From an uncultured Chloroflexales bacterium (GTDB lineage: Bacteria > Chloroflexota > Chloroflexia > Chloroflexales > Chloroflexaceae), in the NCBI GenBank assembly GCA_937918935.1, contig CAKZSI010000011.1, forward strand, positions 1-64,000: DNA of 64,000 bases. Reading direction: 5' to 3'. A program made the position numbers and the translations under genes. The notes under the pieces were generated by a model, which searched no databases, was not told the origin of the DNA, and saw only the letters and a list, made by a program, of their open reading frames with translations. This document shows positions 8,189 to 17,132 of the stretch, piece by piece (position 1 is the stretch's first letter; the number at the start of each line of letters is the position of its first letter).

Positions 8189-8839
8189 TCAGTCCTCTTC
8201 CTCCTCCTCTTCCTTCGCGCGCTCGCGGCGGATCAATTCCGGTTCGACCGGCACTTCTTCGATGGGTCCCTCGGCCACGGCAGCGCGCACCGGTGTGAGC
8301 GAGATCAGCACCTCGTCGCCGTCGGTCAGGATCTTGTACTTCGGCGAGGGTGGAATGTCACGCACGTGGATGGTCTTGTCAAGGGCGTCGAGGTGGCTGA
8401 CGTCCACGTCAATGTGCTGAGGCACGTCAGCGGGGAGGGCCTCGACCATGACCGTATTGAGCGCGTGGTTGATCAGCGCGTCGCCGCGCGTCACCAGCGG
8501 CGATGTGCCGACGGCCACCACCGGCACTTCCACGTGGATGGCCTTGCGGAGATCCACCACCTTGAAATCAATGTGAATAATATCGCGCGTCAGAGGGTGC
8601 CGCTGCACCGCCTGCACAAAGGCGGCCTTCCTGGCCGCGCCCATGTGCAACTCGATCAGGGCGGTCTTGCCGGCCTTGCGGTACACTGCCATAAACGCGC
8701 GCCCATTGACCTGCACCGAGGCAGGTTCGATGCCTTTGCCGTAGACCGTCGCCGGAATCAGCCCCTGGGTTCGCAGGTGTTTAACTTGTTTGCCTGACAC
8801 CTTACGGGGCTGGACATCGAGGGTGAACTGGGTAGCCAT
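8189..8839 (-). CDS. rplY: Ribosomal protein L25/TL5/CTC family
   Basis: The product of 216 residues starts MATQFTLDVQPRKVSGKQVKHLRTQGLIPATVYG, quoted here only as the opening plus the GLIPATVYG block that binds 5S rRNA. ATG 8839 has GAGGAA 5 nt upstream, and the extra upstream frame is not conserved. A second beta domain (about residues 95-185) and an acidic tail (KEEEEEED) make this the long CTC-type L25, not the short E. coli form. It binds 5S rRNA in the large subunit central protuberance. A good promoter precedes it, in a short region shared with the giant membrane protein gene on the other strand. Confidence 0.93.
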   Translation of the reverse strand: MATQFTLDVQPRKVSGKQVKHLRTQGLIPATVYGKGIEPASVQVNGRAFMAVYRKAGKTALIELHMGAARKAAFVQAVQRHPLTRDIIHIDFKVVDLRKAIHVEVPVVAVGTSPLVTRGDALINHALNTVMVEALPADVPQHIDVDVSHLDALDKTIHVRDIPPSPKYKILTDGDEVLISLTPVRAAVAEGPIEEVPVEPELIRRERAKEEEEEED

Positions 8840-8921
8840 GCTGTTCCTCATCTCGTGGGGCCGTCTGGCCCGCACAATACTCCCACAGCGGTAGAGCCGG
8901 CCCGCGCCGACCCGAAACGGC

Positions 8922-8950
8922 AGTGTAGCACAGTATGGTGTTCTTTTCAA
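8922..8950 (-). promoter_or_regulatory. Promoter of the L25 gene
   Basis: On the minus strand TTGAAA (8945-8950), 17 bp, TACACT (8922-8927). The start codon is about 80 nt downstream. Confidence 0.7.
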
Positions 8951-9058
8951 CCGCTGTTTCGCAAAGCGCCTTGCCCGCAGGGCTGACGCAACATCCGCTG
9001 CTGGCAGGGAGGTTGGAGCGGCGTGGCCGCCCAATACCGTTATTGTTCGTTGGTTCTG

Positions 9059-9081
9059 GGGCTTGCCATCGTGGCAAGCCC
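9059..9081. repeat. 9-bp inverted repeat between divergent promoters
   Basis: GGGCTTGCC, 5 nt, GGCAAGCCC. It lies between the L25 promoter and the promoter of the 2581-residue protein, just upstream of the latter's -35. Confidence 0.7.
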
Positions 9082-9086
9082 TCGCC

Positions 9087-9116
9087 TTGCCCCTTAGCGG
9101 AACGATTCTGTATAAT
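9087..9116 (+). promoter_or_regulatory. Promoter of the 2581-residue membrane protein gene
   Basis: TTGCCC (9087-9092), 18 bp, TATAAT (9111-9116). The GTG start at 9188 lies about 65 nt beyond the predicted transcription start. Confidence 0.65.
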
Positions 9117-9187
9117 GCAGCGGGGGTGCAGTCCCTCGTTTTCTGTCGGGTAGCGCGTGTCAGCGCGCTGCATCACAGGCGGCCAGT

Positions 9188-12100
9188 GTGGACATCGAAC
9201 AGCCTTGCGTAGCTTCGCACCGTACTATCTCGCTGGCATCATTGCGTTCGGTCTGGGCGCCGCGCATCCTGCTGGCGATCATCCTCTTGCTCGGGGCGTA
9301 TTTCCGCACCCTCAGCCTGACGGATTGGGATAGCGACACCGGCCAGCACCCCGATGAGCGCTTTTTCTCCGATGTCGCTTCGACGGTGCGGCTCCCCGAC
9401 AGTCTGAGCGAGTTGTACGACTCGTCGCGCTCCCCGCTCAACCCGCGTAACTACGATCGCTTTCCCCTGTACGTCTACGGGCCTTTTCCGGTCATCGCCG
9501 CCAGGATCGCGGCGGTGATGCTCACGCCTGCCGAGGCGCTGCCGGCGCAGGCGCCGCGGATCAACGGGCCGCCACGGGTGGGCGCCGACCCGGCGAACCC
9601 TGGCGAACGGCGCACCGACTATGGTCCGCCGGTAGCGAACCCCGAGCGCGTCTTTCCCCGCGCCAGCCTGTTGATCCCGCTGTTCAACCCCGAGGGCCGC
9701 GATCTGACCGCTTACGGCCAGATCCAGAAGGTCGGTCGCGGGCTGGCGGTGCTCTTCGATCTGGGTTCAATCATCCTGGTGTACCTGATCGGGCGGCGGC
9801 TCTTTGACCGGCGGGTCGGGTTCCTGGCCGCGCTGCTCGCGGCGCTGACCGTGATGCAGATCCAGCAGGCCCATTTCTTCGTTGATCCCATCTTCTCGAC
9901 GTTCTTTTGTCTGCTGAGTCTCTACTGGGCGCTGCGGGTCGCTCAGGGCGGCGGCTGGTTGAGTTACGCGGCGCTCGGTCTCGCCATTGGCGCGGCGATG
10001 GCGAACCGTATCACGCTGGCGACGCTGGGGTTGACGGCGATCGCCGCGGCGGTGGTGGCGGCGTGGCGCTGGGCGCAGGGGGCCAGCCGCGCGGAGGCCG
10101 CGCCGGTGGCCGTGCTGGCCTGGGAGCGCTTTCTGTGGCGCGAGTTGCCGCTGCTGATCCTGGCCGGGGCGCTGACGTTGCTCAGCTTCCGCACCCTTGC
10201 GCCCGATGCGTTCACCGGCTCGACGCCAACGTCGCCGGTGCTGGTCACCGAGGGCCGGCCGCAGGCGGCGGGCTGGCTCCAGGGGGCCGGTTTTCTCGAC
10301 ATCCGGCCCGAGCCGCGCTTCGTGAGCAATATCGGTTCGGTGCGGGCGCTGGTGAGCGGTGAACTGGATTATCCGCCTTCGCAGCAGTGGGTCGGGCGCA
10401 CTCCGTACCTGTTCCCCTGGGTGAACATGGTTCTCTGGGGCATGGGGCCGGCGCTGGGCCTGGCGGTCTGGGGGGGCGCGGCAGCCTTTGCCCTGCGAGG
10501 AATGTGCCGGGCGCTGTGGCCGCGGGCCGCGTCGCTGCCCCTCAGCCCGGCCTGGGTGTTGCTGGCCTGGATCGGCTTCTACTTCGGCTGGCAGGGGGGA
10601 CAGTTCGCGATCACCCTGCGCTACCTGCTGCCGATCTACGGCGCGCTGACCGTATTCGGGGCCTGGGGTCTCGTGCGCCTGACCGACCGGGCGCGCGAAC
10701 CAGCGCTTCCAGTATGGCGGGCGCGGGCGTTCCGTTACGGGCAGTGGGCCCTGCCGCTGGTGGTGCTGGCAACCCTGGCCTGGGCCTACGCCTTCTCGCG
10801 GATCTACACCCAGCCCCACTCGCGGGTGATGGCCGCCCGCTGGCTGGCTGATCATGCGCCGCCCGGCGCGTTCGTGATGTCGGAAATCTGGGATGACCCG
10901 TTGCCCTTGCAGGCCGCTGATGCCGCCTGGGGCGCGACCTTCCAGGGCATCCAGTCGGCGCCGTATGCCGAGGATGAGCCGCGCAAGTATTTCGGCGGGA
11001 TGGGACTGAGCGGCGCCTACGAAGAAGGACTACTCGACCAGCTCGACCGCGCCGATTACGTCACCCTCACCAGCAATCGCATCTACGACAGCACTTCGCG
11101 GCTGCGTATGCGCTACCCGGCGCTGATGCGCTACTACCACGCTCTGTTCAGCGGCGAACTGGGCTTCCGCCTGGCGGCGGAGATCACCTCCTACCCGCGC
11201 ATTCTGGGGATTGAGATCCCCGACCAGTGGGCCGAAGAGGCCTTTCACGTCTATGACCATCCCCGGGTGTTGATCTTCGAGAAGACCGCGGCCTACTCCC
11301 GCGAGCGGGCCGAGGCGCTGATCACCGGCGACGTGCTATGGGAGGAGGTGTACAAGTCGCCGGTGCTGATCGCCGACCGCAACCCGGCGGCGTTGCGCCT
11401 GACCGATGGCCAGTGGCACCGCTATGCCGCGGGCGGGAGCTGGGCGACTTATGCGTTGCCGCCGGCGCTGGCGCCGTTGACCTGGCTGCTGGCGCTGGAG
11501 GCGCTGAGCCTGGCGACCTTCGCCCTGCTCTTTCCCTTGCTGCCGCGTTTGCCCGATCGGGGCTACAGCCTGGCGAAGATCCTCGGCCTGCTGCTCGTGG
11601 CCTACCTGGCCTGGCTTGCCGGCAGTCTGGGCAACGATCCGGGCATTCCCGGGCGCGGCAACGCCGGCGCGGTGGGCCGGGGGCCGCTCCCGCTGCCCTT
11701 TGCCCCGGCGACGCTCTGGCTCTGCGCCGCCCCGCTGGTGCTGGCGGGCGTGGTGGCGGCCTGGCGCACACGGGCCGAGTTGCGGGCCTTCGGGCGGGCG
11801 CGCGGCGCGGCTCTGCTCAGCGCCGAGGCGGTGTTCCTGGGCTTTTTCCTGCTGGGCATAGGGTTGCGCATGCTCAACCCCGATCTGTGGCATCCGGCCC
11901 GCGGCGGCGAGAAGCCGATGGATTTCGCCTTCTTCAATGCGGTGCTGCGCAGCGCCGCCTTCCCGCCCTACGATCCCTGGCACGCGGGCGGGTTCATCAA
12001 CTACTACTACTTTGGCTTTGTGCTGGTCGGTGCGTTGACCCATCTCAGCGGCGCCGCGCCGGGGGTGGCCTACAACCTGGCCGTCGCCACCGTGCTCGGC

Positions 12101-15100
12101 CTCACCGCCCTGGGGTCATGGGGCGTGGTCTACAACCTCCTCGGCGGGCGAGCTGACGCGGTCGGGGAGCGGCGGGCGCTGGCAGCGGCCGGAGTGGCGC
12201 CGGCGCTGGTACTACTCCTGGGCAACCTGGCCCAGGCCGTCTGGTTCCTCAGCGGCTACGCCGCCGATCAGACGGCGAAGGGCCGCCCCGAGTGGGCCTA
12301 CTGGGACGCGACGCGGATCGTGCCGGGAACGGTGAATGAGTTTCCGTTCTTCACCTTTCTCTTTGGCGATCTGCACGCCCATATGCTGGTCATGCCGCTC
12401 AGCCTGGCCCTGCTGGGGCTGGCCGTGGCCTATGCGCGCGACGTGCCGCACCAGATGGGCCGTGCGGTCGTGGGGCGCGCCGTGGCCTACGCGCTGGCGA
12501 TGGGCCTCCTGGCGGGGGCCATCCGGGCGACCAATACATGGGATTACCCCACCTTCGTGGGCCTGGCCGCCCTGCTGCTGGTGGTGGCGGGCTGGCGGGC
12601 CAGCCGCAGGCGGGGGTTAGCCCGGGGCCTGCTGTGGCTCGCCGGGCCGCCATTGCTCGTGGCGATCAGCGGCAACTTCTTTTTCGCCCCCTTTGTCGCC
12701 AACTTCGCTACCGAGTCCTCGGGGATGGAACTCTGGCGCGAGGGCCTGGCGCCCACGCTCCTGGGGCAGGTGCTCGGCGCGCCGCGGACGACGCTGCGCG
12801 AGGCGTTTTTGCTGTACGGGCACTGGCTCTTCGCCGTAGCCACCGCGGGGGCGCTGCTGCTCCGGCGCCTCGCCGGGCCGAAGGTCGCGTTGGGCGCGGC
12901 GGGTCTCGCCGCGGGCATCACGGTGATCGGTCTGGCGCTGAACTGGCCAGCCCTGGAGTTGCTGATCCCGCTGCTCGGCGCGGCGCTCGGGCTGCTGTGG
13001 CGCCTGCGGCGCGCTCCGCTGGCGTTGCTGGTCCCGGGCCTCTGGCTGGCCGCGGGCCTGGGCCTGCTGGCGCTGGTGGAGGTGGTGACGGTCAGGGGCG
13101 ACATCGGGCGCATGAACACGGTGTTCAAGTTCGGGCTGCACGCCTGGATACTCTTCGCCCTGGGGACCGCGGCGCTGCTCCCGCGCCTGTGGACGGCGCC
13201 GGGCGCTGTGCCGCGCCTGATCACGCGCGGCGGGTTGGCCCTGCTGGCTGTCGCCGCGCTGGTCTATCCCCTCACGGCGACCCCGGCGCGCGCCGCCGAC
13301 CGCTGGGCGCCCGATGCGTCGCGTTCGCTCGATGGGACGGCTTTCATGGCCGCGGTGTCCGCGGAACGCTACGGGGAGTCCTTTTCGCTCAATGAAGACG
13401 CCGCGGCGATCGCCTGGTTGCGGCGCAACGTCTCCGGCACGCCGGTCATCCTCGAAGCGCACCTGCCCTCCTACCAGTGGGCCGGGCGCGTTGCGGCGTA
13501 CACGGGCCTGCCCACCCTCCTGGGCTGGGAGTGGCACCAGGTGCAGCAGCGCAACGCTGTGGGTGCGGGATCGGTCATCGCCGCACGTCAGCGGGCCGTG
13601 CAACGGATCTACGCCGACCCCGACCCCGACGCGGTACTGGCCCTGCTGCGGAGCTACGGCGTGGAGTATGTCTACGTCGGCGGCGTGGAACGGGCCAGTT
13701 ACGACCCGGCCGGCCTGGCCAGGTTCGAGCAGATGGCCGCACGGGGTGACCTGGAGCGGGTCTTCACGCAGGGTAACACGACGATCTACCGCGTTGCCCG
13801 CCCGGCGACCCCGCGCATGCTCACCAGCGACCTTGACCTGACCCCGCCCGCCGGCGATACACCCCCGCCGTTAATGCTCAGGACGCCGGTCAATGAGTTG
13901 CCAGCAGTGGCCCCGGCGGCCTGGAACCGCCTGGCGGCGGAGAACTCCTGGCTGGCGACCCTGGCCTGGCTCGCGGCACTGTACGCCCTGGCCCTGCTGG
14001 GGTTGCCGGCGGCCCATGCCGTCTTCAGCGGCTGGCGCGACGCCGGGTGGACCTGGGCGAAGCTGATCGGCTGGCTGCTGGCGGGCTACGTGGTCTGGTT
14101 GCCGGCCAGTCTGGGTCTCTGGCGCCATAATGGCGCCGGGTTGCCCCTGGGCCTGGCGCTGGCACTGCTGCTGAACCTGGCGCTGCTCTGGTGGATGGGA
14201 CGGGCTGCGGAGGGTGGCGCCCTGGCGCGCGTCGGGCGCGGGTTGGGCGACCTGGGGCGAGCGCTGTGGGCGCGGCGGGCGGCCATGCTGTGGAGCGAGG
14301 GCGCGTTCCTGGTCGGCTTCACCGGTCTGGCGCTGATTCGCGCGTTGAACCCCGACCTGTGGCACCCCATCTGGGGCGGCGAAAAGCCAATGGAGTCTGG
14401 CTTCCTCAACGCCGTGTTGCGCAGCCCGGTGCTGCCACCCTACGACCCCTTCTTCAGCGATGGCTACATCAACTACTACTACTACGGCTATTTTCTTGTC
14501 GCCCTGCCGGTGCGGATGGCGGGCCTCTCCGCGGCGATGGGCTTCAACCTGGCCCTGGCGACAATCGCCGGCCTGACCCTGGCGGCGCCCTTTGCCCTGG
14601 TCAGCCAGTTGACCGGACGGGCGCGCTACGGCGCGCTCGCAGCGGTGCTGGTGGGGGTGGCGGGGAACCTGGCCGGTTTCTTCGCCGTGGGCTGGTCGCG
14701 AGGCTTTCCCGCCGTCGCCGAGGCGCTGCGGGAGGGCGGGTTGGCCGGCTTCGGGGCCAGGCTCGGGGACTGGTTCGTCGGGCCGAGCCGGGTGATCCCT
14801 TACACGATTAACGAGTTCCCCGCCTTCGCCTTTCTCTACGCCGACCTGCACCCGCACACCATCGCCCTGCCGATCACGCTGCTGGTGCTGGCGCTGGGGT
14901 ACCGACTGTTGGATGGAAAGGCATCATCACCTGAAATGGAGGCCCGGGCGCTGCCGCAGGACCGCGCACCCCTGCTCTTGCTCGGATTGGCGCTGGGAAC
15001 CCTGGCGGTAACCAACTCCTGGGACGTGCCAACCTGCGCCCTGGTGGCGGGTCTGGCGCTGCTGGGAGCGGCCTGGCGCGCGCCCGGCCCGCGGGCCGCG

Positions 15101-16933
15101 GGCGTGCCCCGGGGCCGTCTGGTTCAGGCAGGGTTAGCAGCGCTGGCGGTAGTCTTCGGCGGTCTGGCTCTCTTCGCACCGTTCTTCGACCACTACTGGG
15201 CGCCGGTGGGCGGCATCGGCCTGGTGCCGCTGACTGATGGCACAACGCCACGCGACTACCTGGTGATCTACGGCCTGTTCGTGGCGGTGCTGCTGCCCGC
15301 CCTGCTCGGCGCGGCCCGGCGCGTTTTCGCCCCGTCCCGGAGCACCCGCGGGCGCTCCCCGGTCGCTCTGGGAGTGACCGGGGCCCTGGCGCCAGGCGCC
15401 GGGGCGTGGTGGCCGGTAGGGGTAATCGCGGTCTTGCTGCTCCTGGGGGCCGTGCTGCCTACGGTGGGGCTGCGGCTGGCCCTGGTCGCCCTGCTGATGC
15501 TCGGGGCGACGTTGCTGCCGCGACGGGCCATCAGCGCGCCCGTCTGGTACGGGTTCCTTCTGCTCTGGGTGGCTCTGGCGGTCTCGTTGGGGATCGAGCT
15601 GGTCTACATCCGCGACCACCTGGACGGGGGCGACTGGTACCGGATGAACACGGTCTTCAAGTTCGGGTTGCAGGTCTGGGTGTTGCTGGCCATTGCAGCG
15701 GCGGCGAGCCTGCCGCTACTGCTGCGGGGCGTTCGGCGGGCGTGGGGACGAGCGGGCGCGCGGGCCACGCTGGCGGCGCTGGGGGTGCTGGCGGCCCTCG
15801 CCGCAATCTACCCGCTCGCCGGGACGCCGAGTCGCCTGGATACGCGCATGCCGGTGCGAACGGGGCCGACGCTCGACGGTCTGGCCTTTCTCGACCAGGC
15901 CCGCTTTACCTACGATTGCCTTGCCTACGGTGGATGCGAGCCGGGTGTGACGCAGGTCGAGGTAGATCTCTCTGGCGACGGGCCGGCGATCGCCTGGTTG
16001 AACCGGGAGATTGAAGGCACGCCGGTGGTGGTGCAATCGAGCCTGTTCTTCTACCGGGCCTACGGCATCCGCGTGGCCGCCAACACCGGCCTGCCCACGG
16101 TGATCAGCGCGCTCCACGTCAACGAACAGCGCGACCCGGCGGTCGCGGCCCGGCGCGACCGCGAGCTGGACACGTTTTTCCGCACCCCGGATGTGGAGAT
16201 GGCGCTGCGCTTTCTGGCGCGCTACCGGGTGGACTACATCTACATCGGCGGGGTCGAGCGCGCCTTTTACCCCGCAGCGGGCCTGGCCAAGTTCGAGCAG
16301 ATGCGCGGCACCTACCTGGAGACGGTGTACGATGCGCGTCAGACGCGCATCTACCGGGTGACGGGCGTGCCGCCGGGCTACGCCTGGCGGCCCCTGGCGG
16401 AACGCGGAGCGCCCGCGCGACCGGCGGTTCCACCGTTGGCCGATCTTGAGGCATTGGAGGACGCCCTGGCGGCGAACCCCACCGACGGGCCGCTGGCCTT
16501 TGGCCTGGCCGAACGTTACCGTGACCAGGGCCGGTTGGATGAGGCAGCGCAGGTGCTGGAGCGGGCCGCGCGGGCCAACCCGCGCGACATTGGTGTGATG
16601 CACCTGTGGGGCGACATCCTGGCCGAGGCGGGACGCTACGATGAGGCCGAAGAGGCGTACCTCATGGCTGCCCGCGCCGACCCCAGCGCCGCGAACTGGC
16701 ACAAACTCGGCAGCGCGCTGCTGGCCTGGGGACGCCTTGATAAAGCCGAGATCGCCCTGAGCCAGGCGGTGGTCGCCGATCCCTCTACCCCGGACCCCTA
16801 CTTCACGCTCGGCAAGCTCTTCGTCCAGCAGGGCGACCGTGAGCGCGCGCGGGCCGAACTCGAGATCTACCTTGCCCTGGACCCCGATGGCCCCTGGGCC
16901 GACGAGGCGCGGCGCTTGCTTGGTGGTTTGTAG
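9188..16933 (+). CDS. Giant Chlor_Arch_YYY (DUF2298) membrane protein: GT-C-like N-terminus, two YYY domains, TPR tail
   Basis: At 2581 residues this is the long class of the Chlor_Arch_YYY family (TIGR03662/DUF2298). Residues 1-750 look like a GT-C/ArnT-type glycosyltransferase, with the HPDE motif at 54-57 in the first outer loop and many membrane helices. Two copies of the YYY domain follow, about 765-1530 and 1585-2385. Each has the family signature (INYYYFGF near 936, INYYYYGY near 1760), a NEFPFFTFL/NEFPAFAFL segment with DLHAH/DLHPH, RMNTVFKFGL (about 1307 and 2151), and an outer domain with VYVGGVER or IYIGGVER ending IYRV. Residues 2420-2581 hold about four TPR units. Molecular function is unknown; cell-envelope glycan or lipid transfer is an inference. 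GTG 9188 has only a weak ribosome site (AGGCGG). The stop codon lies inside a duplicated sequence. Confidence 0.88.
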   Translation: MDIEQPCVASHRTISLASLRSVWAPRILLAIILLLGAYFRTLSLTDWDSDTGQHPDERFFSDVASTVRLPDSLSELYDSSRSPLNPRNYDRFPLYVYGPFPVIAARIAAVMLTPAEALPAQAPRINGPPRVGADPANPGERRTDYGPPVANPERVFPRASLLIPLFNPEGRDLTAYGQIQKVGRGLAVLFDLGSIILVYLIGRRLFDRRVGFLAALLAALTVMQIQQAHFFVDPIFSTFFCLLSLYWALRVAQGGGWLSYAALGLAIGAAMANRITLATLGLTAIAAAVVAAWRWAQGASRAEAAPVAVLAWERFLWRELPLLILAGALTLLSFRTLAPDAFTGSTPTSPVLVTEGRPQAAGWLQGAGFLDIRPEPRFVSNIGSVRALVSGELDYPPSQQWVGRTPYLFPWVNMVLWGMGPALGLAVWGGAAAFALRGMCRALWPRAASLPLSPAWVLLAWIGFYFGWQGGQFAITLRYLLPIYGALTVFGAWGLVRLTDRAREPALPVWRARAFRYGQWALPLVVLATLAWAYAFSRIYTQPHSRVMAARWLADHAPPGAFVMSEIWDDPLPLQAADAAWGATFQGIQSAPYAEDEPRKYFGGMGLSGAYEEGLLDQLDRADYVTLTSNRIYDSTSRLRMRYPALMRYYHALFSGELGFRLAAEITSYPRILGIEIPDQWAEEAFHVYDHPRVLIFEKTAAYSRERAEALITGDVLWEEVYKSPVLIADRNPAALRLTDGQWHRYAAGGSWATYALPPALAPLTWLLALEALSLATFALLFPLLPRLPDRGYSLAKILGLLLVAYLAWLAGSLGNDPGIPGRGNAGAVGRGPLPLPFAPATLWLCAAPLVLAGVVAAWRTRAELRAFGRARGAALLSAEAVFLGFFLLGIGLRMLNPDLWHPARGGEKPMDFAFFNAVLRSAAFPPYDPWHAGGFINYYYFGFVLVGALTHLSGAAPGVAYNLAVATVLGLTALGSWGVVYNLLGGRADAVGERRALAAAGVAPALVLLLGNLAQAVWFLSGYAADQTAKGRPEWAYWDATRIVPGTVNEFPFFTFLFGDLHAHMLVMPLSLALLGLAVAYARDVPHQMGRAVVGRAVAYALAMGLLAGAIRATNTWDYPTFVGLAALLLVVAGWRASRRRGLARGLLWLAGPPLLVAISGNFFFAPFVANFATESSGMELWREGLAPTLLGQVLGAPRTTLREAFLLYGHWLFAVATAGALLLRRLAGPKVALGAAGLAAGITVIGLALNWPALELLIPLLGAALGLLWRLRRAPLALLVPGLWLAAGLGLLALVEVVTVRGDIGRMNTVFKFGLHAWILFALGTAALLPRLWTAPGAVPRLITRGGLALLAVAALVYPLTATPARAADRWAPDASRSLDGTAFMAAVSAERYGESFSLNEDAAAIAWLRRNVSGTPVILEAHLPSYQWAGRVAAYTGLPTLLGWEWHQVQQRNAVGAGSVIAARQRAVQRIYADPDPDAVLALLRSYGVEYVYVGGVERASYDPAGLARFEQMAARGDLERVFTQGNTTIYRVARPATPRMLTSDLDLTPPAGDTPPPLMLRTPVNELPAVAPAAWNRLAAENSWLATLAWLAALYALALLGLPAAHAVFSGWRDAGWTWAKLIGWLLAGYVVWLPASLGLWRHNGAGLPLGLALALLLNLALLWWMGRAAEGGALARVGRGLGDLGRALWARRAAMLWSEGAFLVGFTGLALIRALNPDLWHPIWGGEKPMESGFLNAVLRSPVLPPYDPFFSDGYINYYYYGYFLVALPVRMAGLSAAMGFNLALATIAGLTLAAPFALVSQLTGRARYGALAAVLVGVAGNLAGFFAVGWSRGFPAVAEALREGGLAGFGARLGDWFVGPSRVIPYTINEFPAFAFLYADLHPHTIALPITLLVLALGYRLLDGKASSPEMEARALPQDRAPLLLLGLALGTLAVTNSWDVPTCALVAGLALLGAAWRAPGPRAAGVPRGRLVQAGLAALAVVFGGLALFAPFFDHYWAPVGGIGLVPLTDGTTPRDYLVIYGLFVAVLLPALLGAARRVFAPSRSTRGRSPVALGVTGALAPGAGAWWPVGVIAVLLLLGAVLPTVGLRLALVALLMLGATLLPRRAISAPVWYGFLLLWVALAVSLGIELVYIRDHLDGGDWYRMNTVFKFGLQVWVLLAIAAAASLPLLLRGVRRAWGRAGARATLAALGVLAALAAIYPLAGTPSRLDTRMPVRTGPTLDGLAFLDQARFTYDCLAYGGCEPGVTQVEVDLSGDGPAIAWLNREIEGTPVVVQSSLFFYRAYGIRVAANTGLPTVISALHVNEQRDPAVAARRDRELDTFFRTPDVEMALRFLARYRVDYIYIGGVERAFYPAAGLAKFEQMRGTYLETVYDARQTRIYRVTGVPPGYAWRPLAERGAPARPAVPPLADLEALEDALAANPTDGPLAFGLAERYRDQGRLDEAAQVLERAARANPRDIGVMHLWGDILAEAGRYDEAEEAYLMAARADPSAANWHKLGSALLAWGRLDKAEIALSQAVVADPSTPDPYFTLGKLFVQQGDRERARAELEIYLALDPDGPWADEARRLLGGL

Positions 16934-17038
16934 GCTCACAACGATAGCATAGCTGGTTGCAGCCCGAGGTGCAGCGCGGAGCAGATCCCAGCTACAACCA
17001 GTTTGTAGGCTCACAACGATAGCATAGCTGGTTGCAGC
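16926..17038. repeat. 38-bp perfect direct repeat spanning a stop codon
   Basis: Bases 16926-16963 are repeated exactly at 17001-17038, with a 37-bp spacer. The first copy includes the last two codons and the TAG of the giant membrane protein gene. The spacer end complements the repeat end (CTGGTTGCAGC against GCTACAACCAG, 10 of 11), so each copy could fold into a stem-loop. Confidence 0.9.
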
Positions 17039-17044
17039 AGAGTG

Positions 17045-17063
17045 GGGGAAACCTGGTTTCCCC
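17045..17063. repeat. GGTTTCCCC-type intergenic palindrome
   Basis: GGGGAAACCTGGTTTCCCC, perfect around one central T, followed by GCACCCCTGCCCGATGGGAG. It is a model copy of the dispersed family in this window. Confidence 0.85.
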
Positions 17064-17132
17064 GCACCCCTGCCCGATGGGAGTGTCCGGGAGGGCTATG
17101 TCCTCTCAGGACAGCACCTCTCCATAAGACAC

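Noticed and set aside
9767-17014. Several 300-430-codon minus-strand frames inside the giant membrane protein gene
   Set aside because: All are Gln/Arg/Gly-rich complements of Leu/Ala/Val-rich membrane helices, which is the expected shadow pattern.
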